Below are positions 56,101-64,000 of a stretch of DNA of 64,000 nucleotides, piece by piece (within the stretch, counting starts at the first letter, position 1; every line of letters starts with the position of its first letter). Under the pieces are notes generated by a model that had not been told where the DNA came from, did not search any database, and saw only the letters and a program-made list of their open reading frames with translations. This DNA is from Malurus cyaneus samueli (lineage: Eukaryota > Chordata > Aves > Passeriformes > Maluridae): the NCBI GenBank assembly GCA_009741485.1, contig CM019216.1:50793792-50857791 (forward strand), in the 5' to 3' direction. The position numbers and the translations under genes are program-made.

Positions 56101-58860
56101 AAGTCAAGAATTCATTTTCCTGAAGAGATCAGGCTGGCTGAAAGCAAACAAGATTTTTTGTCACCTTTGTAGCCCTGATAACATAGACAGTAATTTGTGG
56201 ATTTGTGTTCATTAGCTGAGTAAAATCAGTAATTGCTGAGATCCAGCCTAATTGCCCAGCCAAAGGCCAACCTGTACAAATAAGAGATCAAACAGGGCCA
56301 GCAGACATAGCAAGAGGGCCAGCAGAACATGACTTGGGGGAGACTACAGGATTCTTATTTCATCTTTCCCAGTCACAGGTGGTACATACATGCCCAATGT
56401 ACAGAGTTGGTGTTGCTCACATTTAAGAGAGACAGAGATTGTTGTAAATATTATGTGCTGAACTACATTTCCAAAAGTGCCACTTTTGTGTGTTCTGATA
56501 AGTGTATTTGTCCACATACACTTATTCAGCACACTAGTGCTTCAGTTTGTGCCATACAAGAGAAAAAGAAACCACAGAATCACAGAATCCTCGGAGTGGG
56601 AAGATCGGCAAGTCCAACTCTTAAGTGAGTGAATGACCCATACTGGGGATTGAGCCCACAATCTTGGCTTGTTTGGTTTTTTTAGCACCAGGCTGTATCC
56701 AACTAAGGTAATTTCAGGATAATGAGCTTTGTAATTTCCAACTTTCAAACAGACTAATAGGTTTTAAATTAGGTAACAAATAACTAGCAGGTACAATAAC
56801 CAACAGGTATCTTAAATGTAATGAGTATTTTTGTTCCCAGCATTTCCATTCTTGATTCAAAGACAAATATATTTAGAACTAGGCCTGAAAAGAAAAAAAG
56901 TCTCATTACTCGAGACTCATGCAGCTGGAGGATTAAACATGCCTGTAGTACATTCCAATATCTGGAAACTTTAATAGACTAGTGATGAGGAACACAACTA
57001 ACAGTATGTAATTACTTGCATATTGATGTAAGCAAGAGACATTTCAAAATCCTTAAAATGGTGTTCTTATCTGGCCATTTGCTTTATTATGCCTATCAAC
57101 TCTGAAATACTACAGACCAAAAAAAAATCCAGTCATGATTCCTCATTCAATAACTGGACTTATTCTCGAGTATAAAATGTAGGTCTTTTTGCTGTATGGA
57201 AAATCTATCCCTTTAACATATTTTTTGTAGTGCATATGATACTGTATTAAAAAGAACTTTGTGCAGTGCATCCAAAAAATTTTCAGGACAGTTCTTACAC
57301 TACAAATTTGTGACACTAACTTGTAGGCTAGATGGAAAGCAAATTGCTACAGAAGACAAAAAGATATCAACATTTGTATCAATGAAGTTGATACAAGAAG
57401 TATCAATATCTTCCACCTTTTGTGATTTATTAAAACTAAACAAAACAGCCTTTACCTGCATATTTACACCTGTAGAAGTTATAATACCAGTAACTTCTCC
57501 CTAATTAAAGGTATGGCTGCTACTTGCATATTAGTACTTTCACCATTTTACTAGGTTTCGTTTGCTTACAAGAACATGTTGGATCAAATAGTTTCCAAGG
57601 ATGCATCTGTAACTTTCATTTCTGTTCTCAAGATATAAACCACACCGTCCTAGAAAGGGATTTCATCAACAGGCAAAGATCTAAAGAAAACTGAATTAAC
57701 ACCACTATGATTTCTGGAAAAAATGAATGTTGCCTTAAAACAGTAAAGTTAACAACATTAAACAAACCATCTGTTTATCATTATAAATAACACACTGCTG
57801 TTATTAATTACAACTACAGTCAGTTTCTTAGCTTAAATTCTTCTTGTGTTGTAAGTGTGAATGTTATCATCATGTTCTTACCCCCACTTATATTTCCTAT
57901 CAACTACTACCAAAAGATTTCCATTAAAAACAAAACAATAACAACAACAACTACCAACCCTGTATTGGCCACAAATAATCAAAGCAACAGGAAGAAGTTC
58001 AGTAAGGGCAAGGGCTGTCTAGCATGTTTTAGTGGCCACTTATTTTGTGGTATGTAGACTCAGGTTGAGCTTCACTTGGATTTACTCTCCTTACACTCCC
58101 TATTTACTACAAAAGCTACCCCGCTAGTGAAGAGCTTTGACAAAGTTTTATGCAGACTAAAATAAATTACTCATTATGTACTGAGAATAGGAAGCAGAAA
58201 GGCATTTCAAGCATATTCAGTCTGAAAAGCACTGTAGTGAGACATCCAAGATTATGCTCTCTATTCCATCTCCATTCTGAAAATGATGGACATATCAAAA
58301 AAGTCAATGGCGGACTGATCAGTATTGAAAAACATATATTTCCTATAAAATATATTAATTATCTTTCTGTAGGTTCATATTCTTCTTGTGAGTCTTTGAA
58401 GTAAGAAAGTCCTAGGGCAAAAATCATGACCATCTTTGCATGATGACATTCTCAATCCAATAACCCAAATATCAGCACAAAGTTGAAAAACAGTTCCTAT
58501 TTCAGGATGCAAAAATATCAACTATTAGCCATACACAACAAGGGAAAATTTTGGGGCGATAACATATTTGATTTGCTTCTATTATAATCTAATCATTAAT
58601 CATTATAACATAGTGATATAATAATAACTAATATAATATAATATAATGATTAACTTCTACAGCATAATATTGAGTGACTCTCTCTCCCCTGCTTGGACAG
58701 GTAATGGAAATAGAAGGTTTGCTTTCTATTTTATGGCTGAAAACATCAGTATCAGAAATTATTTTAAAGCTGTAAGGAATCAACATCCAGGCTACTAAAT
58801 TTATGAATATTTCTGTAAGAAAATAAAAGGAGAATAACACCTGAATACAGAACTACTTAC
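53162..58860 (-). other. EPB41L2 intron with a SINE
   Basis: About 5.7 kb of single-copy AT-rich intron. A tRNA/CR1 SINE is at 56572-56715, an A run at 54790-54802 and a TAATA-rich stretch near 58612-58650. No exon seen; the flanking exons join exactly. Confidence 0.8.
56572..56715 (-). mobile_element. tRNA-Ile/CR1 chimeric SINE (TguSINE1-like)
   Basis: Read on the minus strand, about 56715 down to 56630 resembles a decayed tRNA-Ile(AAU): TTAGTTGGATACAG, GGTGCTAA, GCCAAGATTGTGGGCT and CAATCC. This covers A-box and B-box regions, with an insertion in the anticodon arm. The rest, down to 56572, is a CR1 3' tail: GAGTTGGACTTGCCGATC, then two ATTCTGTG units, the short tandem end CR1 uses for priming. 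This head/tail pairing matches the zebra finch SINE TguSINE1 as I know it. It is heavily mutated, so old. I could not define target-site duplications. Confidence 0.65.
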
Positions 58861-58903
58861 TTCGAATTTGTCTCTTAATTTCCTTTGAAGCATCTAGCCA
58901 GTT
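58861..58903 (-). CDS. EPB41L2 FERM lobe F1 exon (43 nt)
   Basis: Fourteen codons, NWLDASKEIKRQIR, plus one base of a Ser codon. It is the end of the ubiquitin-like F1 lobe. Small but unambiguous: acceptor with a long T run ending TTCCAG, donor CGAA|GTAAGT, and phase match to both neighbours (EQK|NWLD and A|GT giving SLPW). Confidence 0.94.
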
Positions 58904-61900
58904 CTGGAAAAAAAAATAGAACAAACCATAGCCAGTATTTAAAATCCTCAATGCCAAAAATATTTTTATATAATCTATGCAACTTATTAAATAGCTCATG
59001 CATTTCAGTTACTACTGATATGTGCAAAGAGACTGTTTTGTGACAGATCATTCAAAAATTTAACTTTGAGAACTGAGACTAAGGAATCAGTAACATATAT
59101 ATTCACTGGTAACTCAGACAATTTGTTTACTAGTTTTACCCATGTATGTTAGAAAACAGGTTATGTGAGAAACTAGGAAAAAAACCCCATTCATCTACAG
59201 TTAATGAGACTTTGCTTCACTGACTATTCAAACCTTTACTTCCCATTCCAGACACACACACACACACACACACATACACGAGCACATTCATGAACAAACA
59301 CACGTGCATACAGCCGGCCTGAAAGCAGGCCTTGCAACATTTCAAGGACAGATTTGCAATGTAGGGAAGAATTAGGAACTGCCTTGTGAGGCCAAGGACA
59401 ATATCTGCTTTTTCACAGACCACTGCAGCTATTTGCTGCTTTAAAGTCTGAGGGAACACTTCAGTGTTTGCCAACTACCAATGTTTCTCACCTAATAGCA
59501 AAGCAGTGTACCCTGGGCATAACATGACTCACCTTTTTCAGTCTATGGTACCAAACAAATTCCAGATGCAACACTGTTTCCCATTACTATATCCCTCAGT
59601 CTCTAGGCTTTTGCACTAGGTCCACCTTATTTCAAGAAGACAAAAATGCTAGTCTAGTTTCACAGGTCCGTATGGATTACAATGTGGAACGATGTTTTTG
59701 CAGTAGTACAAATCTTTAACATAGATCACGTCTGCTGATAGAGAATGTGTCTGCTCTGAATATGGCACAAAATACCAAGTTCTCTCTTGCAAATGAGCTT
59801 GGTCCAAGTAGATTTCATCACAAGTGCACATTCATCTACATACATATCACATATGCATTTACCTAATATGCATATATTAAATGAATACTATTTACAAATT
59901 AAAAGCAACACCCCCTTTTTATCACTTATTACAATTGTATTTTTTTAAAAACAGAATATTTTCACATTTCTTGCTTTTAAAGTCTGTGACCTCTATTTTC
60001 TATAGCCATGATGATTTTCCAGAGAAGGCAAAGTCCATAATATTTTTTCAAGGGAAGAGTTATAAAGCACTTCTCCAAAATCCTGGGTACGATTTATAAG
60101 TAAAAAAAAAATTGTTTCTGTTAGAAGAACCTTGACATGGAAAAGCCTTGGAAGACAATATAAGTCTTCAAATAATTTTAACTGAGACTCACTTCAGCTA
60201 CAATTATCTTCCTAGATGTTCAGTTTTGGCACTAATTCCACTCTGAAATTACACACAGCCAAATTCTTGCAACTACAACAACTAGAAGTATCTTAAATTC
60301 TTACATTTTAGAGACAGCAAAAAGTAAATAAATCGAGACTAGAGCATGGGATAACTACAGCAGAAAACCAGGATTCCTGAGTACATGTTACTTTCAGGGG
60401 TTTATCTTTTACCACCGCAAAGATGGAGAAAAGAACATACAATACAGAATATTCTGCAAGAGGAGAAGAATAATCCTTCATTTTCTGATTTTTCCAAGCC
60501 TGAAATTTGCTTATTGGAAGCAGACTTCGCCACCAACTTTCATTACTGCTCTGTCAAATAAAATCAGATGCTTATGTTCCATTTATAGGTATAATTACGG
60601 GGGTGGGGTTCTTTTGCATCTGTGCCTTTGTTATGGGTAAAAACAAACACCACAAAAGAATCTACCCTAGATTAGAGCTCTTAATGCAGAATAGACAGGT
60701 CTGTCTTTCAAAACAAAAGATGAAGTGTATACACACTGCTTTGTTCCAGTATGCAGAAATTATTAGTTTAATTTGTGAATGGTAAGGTTATGGATGAGAT
60801 AAAGCAATGTATTGTCAAAGAACAAAATGTTCTCTATCAGTACAAAAGTATTTTGTACAAATCCAGAAAAGCAGCATTTCCAGCTGGCACCCAAAACGTA
60901 AGAGCAGAGGTTTTCTAACACTTCTGCAGACCAATCACTGTGTGAATGGAGTATTCATGAACTTTTGAGGGTGCAATGCAATGAAATCCCTAACTAAACT
61001 TTAGGCTGATAAATGTAACATTCGCAAAAAATGAAAGAAATAATTAATTACTAAATTTTACTAAAGAGTATTAAAATGTGTATTAATGCTAACAAAAATC
61101 AGTCTGATTGGAAGACATAACCTCTCACCCAGCTGCACAGAACAGCCATGGAGAAGAGTTAATGGGACTCCTCCTCCAATGGTACCCCGATGGTGCATTG
61201 GGGAGCAGCTCTAATTCAAAAAAGTGACTGGCATTCAGTTTCCACATGCCGCAGCTGCCGTTGGGTTCAACAGCTGGCTCATAAAGGGTTGGCTGTCATT
61301 AGAGCACAAGAATGGGAAAAATACATCATTCAGCATTTAGTACTGACTGGCCTGGAGGTCAGGGATTGTGGTATTTTAATCTAAAAAGGCAACAGTCGTA
61401 ACAGAATGGGGGGAAAAAACCATCAGAAAGAAATGGTACCAAAGTTAAAGAGTAACTCAAACTTACTACAGAGGTGAACAAAAAAGAAGGTCCTAAAACC
61501 AGCAAAAATAGGAGGTGGAAAATGTAAATTTGCTAGGAAAGAGGTTTTTTTCAGTTTCTCCAAGTAACACTAGGAATGTATTTGTATGAATAAGACAAAA
61601 TCCAACAATTGTGGTTGTTTAGTCTTCATAAGAAATAGGAGCAGATTTCTCCGGAAGTTTTTAAATAAAAGTCTGCTGCTGTCCACAATTCAGGTGAGAA
61701 GTGATCTATTCTACTTTGAATAAGGACCCCATTATCAGATATTTCTCACTTAATTTATGTAAATACATCACTTAGGAGTAACTGTTACAGTCAATGGATA
61801 AAGAATTCAAGGACTCATTCTCACTGAAGGAGACTTCTGGATATAACCAGTCCAAGTGTGATTCAAAAGCCAGTTTTGATTTAGATCAGGTTGCCCAGGT

Positions 61901-63336
61901 TCATATTCAGTCAAGTTTTTTAGTATCTCCAAGGAAAAAGACATATGAAAAAACAGATAAGGTCTTTTTAAAGAGTGGAACTATGTTTCTCCATTCAAAT
62001 GACTGAAGAATACCACAAAAGTCTTAGCTTAACTAGAGGTCCATTAAAAAAAAAAAAGAGGGGGCTGGAGAGGGTGGAAAAACATAATCCTACACCAATG
62101 CAGACTTTTCTGCTGTTTCAGAAACAAGGCTCCCTATTTTATTCTGAGTAGATCACTCCTGTGATCTACTCAGGTGGGCTATTTCCTGTTATAGGTCAAA
62201 GATCCCAGATCTGGTATTAGACCTTTTCTCTCTTGCCAGAGATCAGACAGCTGTTTTATGTTATTTTGTGTTTTATGTACAGTAGTTTTTCAATAGTGAG
62301 CAGCACAAATAAAGGGACAAGTAAAAATCACAGATAAAATTAGGATGTTATTCAGCAGATCAACAGAGTTGCTCTTCATCGTTACACCAACCAAGTTTTT
62401 ATGTCTAGAAATGGTTTACAAATCAAGAACAAAATTTAAATATCTAAGTAATAATATAACAAGCTCATTTTGTATATGGGGATTTTTAATATAGAGGAAT
62501 TGAATATTTTGCTCCAGACTGCACAGAAACCTTTGCAGCAAAGCAAATAACTCTAGAAAACAGCTTTATCTGAGTGGAAGTTGTGAGAAATTCAGATTTA
62601 TTCAGACCATAAAATTACAATTAATTATAAACTAAATAGTGGTAAGTGGAAGATGACAGAAAATAAGGCAAAAAATTCTAGATGCAGCATGATATAATGA
62701 TGCTCCTGCTACAAATTCAGGTCAAAAAGAAATATAATTTTTCCTACTTCAACTTGTGATTATTCATCTGAGTTTTTTTTTATGAAGAAAAAGATGAGCA
62801 CAGGTGTATATCTTGAGTTCATGGAGAAAGCAACAGGCAGCCCAGCCCACAACAACTGTAAATGTTAAGATGCTGGAAGGATAAATTGCGTTTTGGTAAT
62901 TAATGAAGCACTGACTGATTTAAGATCTTTCTCAGCTGAGCAATCTACATGTGCTCAACCATCCAACACAGAAGTAAATGCAAAAGAAGACCAAAGTTAT
63001 CAAATGGTATTTAAAGAAATCCTTTCAAATGTAGTCATCTCAAACACCATTCATTTGTAAAATTAGCATCCAATGTCAGCTCCAGCCTCTTTACAAATGC
63101 CAAAAATTTTCTTTAAGCTTAAGATTAATAAAAGAGGAACTCAAAGGCCTAGATATTACAGACTTATGGGCTAGATTCCCTTCATGTTCATGAACAAAGC
63201 ATTCTTACACACAAATGAGAAAAGGCAGCAAAATTTACTTGTTTGTAATGGTAAACATTTAATAAAATATGCCTCACTAAACTATCAAAGTGAGTAGCAA
63301 TGATGAAAAACAAACAAAACCCTCATACACACTTAC
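58904..63336 (-). other. EPB41L2 intron
   Basis: About 4.4 kb. It holds a (CA)n microsatellite at 59251-59274 and an A run at about 62046-62057. No additional exon recognised. Confidence 0.8.
59251..59274. repeat. (CA)12 microsatellite
   Basis: Perfect AC/CA dinucleotide run followed by a degenerate TACACGAGCACA stretch. Likely length-polymorphic. Confidence 0.95.
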
Positions 63337-63441
63337 CTTCTGTTCTGAATTCTCATAAAACAACAGTCCAAAATAGTCCTTTTCCAGTAAATTGAGGTGT
63401 TCACATACTTTATCAAACAGCACTTGTCCTTTTGCTCTTTT
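63337..63441 (-). CDS. EPB41L2 FERM lobe F1 exon (105 nt)
   Basis: Thirty-five codons, [20 protein letters not shown] then [15 protein letters not shown], phase 0 at both ends. This is the middle of the F1 lobe. Acceptor CCCCTCAG, donor AAG|GTAAGT. It is the most 5' exon of the gene in the window; the preceding F1 exon, headpiece and start codon are outside. Confidence 0.96.
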
Positions 63442-64000
63442 CTGAGGGGTGAGAAAGTAGGAAAAGGAGAAAAAAAATAGAAAAAAATAAGAAAAAAGAG
63501 CAAATTAATATCAGTAAATCAGCAATGTCCTCAATTATATTATTCAGGAAAATTTAAAGTATCAATAAAGCAGATTATAAAACTATAAGCTTCCTTACAA
63601 AAACTGCTCACGATATTTGAAAGCTGTATATATCCTTGACAAAATAATTGAGACATTTCAATTGTTTTATTAATATAACAAAACAACCCCAAAATAACAA
63701 TGTAAATACACAAGAAAAATTCAGTACCTAAAATGATCTAAATAATTTGCACCACTGAGTGTCACTAAATAGCTTTAGTTTTTCTGGATCTTCTTAATTT
63801 TTAAAATAATGGAAGACTTCTTCGTTTAAGCCAACTTTTTCTGTATTATCTTCTAAAAATTAACATAGTTTCTACGGTCTTCATTTCTATTAACTTTAGG
63901 ATTTTTATCATTTTGGTATATATCTCAGTGAATTATGAACAATGTGATACGAGTGCACTGAAAAATAAAATGTGTTATCTTCAAAAGACAAAAACAACAA
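63442..64000 (-). other. EPB41L2 intron, runs off the window
   Basis: AT-rich, with nothing recognised. Confidence 0.75.

Overview
This is a vertebrate nuclear window: AT-rich, intron-dominated, with short phase-matched exons, GT-AG splice sites and no operon structure. A tRNA-Ile/CR1 chimeric SINE, a CR1 fragment and a bird-type LTR-like repeat point to a bird, probably a passerine. The species call is inference; the gene calls rest on recognisable protein sequence.

Layout. (1) 1858-5556, plus strand: SMLR1 (small leucine-rich protein 1), two coding exons giving a 95-residue single-pass membrane protein. (2) About 9.95 kb to the right edge, minus strand: EPB41L2 (protein 4.1G), convergent with SMLR1, the arrangement I recall for human chromosome 6q23. 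The window holds the gene from the second half of FERM lobe F1 to the stop codon and a probable separate 3'UTR exon. The start codon, headpiece and first FERM exon lie beyond 64000. Sixteen constitutive exons join in frame to about 773 codons plus a stop: FERM (63441 down to about 37200), FERM-adjacent region (37092-37264), U2 (35911-36092), spectrin-actin-binding domain (31481-31543 and 28623-28769), acidic U3 exon (22542-23105) and C-terminal domain (20716 down to 15243).

Optional exons. A 633-nt, phase-0 minus-strand exon (33711-34343) encodes 211 residues with a strongly hydrophobic stretch that could form a membrane hairpin. A 144-nt GC-rich exon (24364-24507) sits in an intragenic CpG-rich island next to a G-rich hexamer repeat. 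A weaker 54-nt exon candidate is at 23314-23367. The 63-nt spectrin-actin-binding exon is followed within 134 nt by four UGCAUG motifs, the RBFOX site, as described for the homologous exon 16 of the paralogue 4.1R.

Assembly. 38754-45447 (block A) is repeated partially as block B (45448-47098) and nearly completely as block C (47099-53106). Both copies differ from A largely by one-base indels. Four FERM exons are duplicated in C, three of them frameshifted. Removing 45448-53106 joins an exon cut in two and restores a normal gene order, so a false duplication from error-prone sequence is the simplest reading. One further exon (53085-53161) carries an extra base just beyond the junction.

I found no CRISPR arrays, tRNA or rRNA genes, or microbial-type systems. 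The candidate novelty is the membrane-hairpin exon and its splicing context inside a cytoskeletal adaptor gene.
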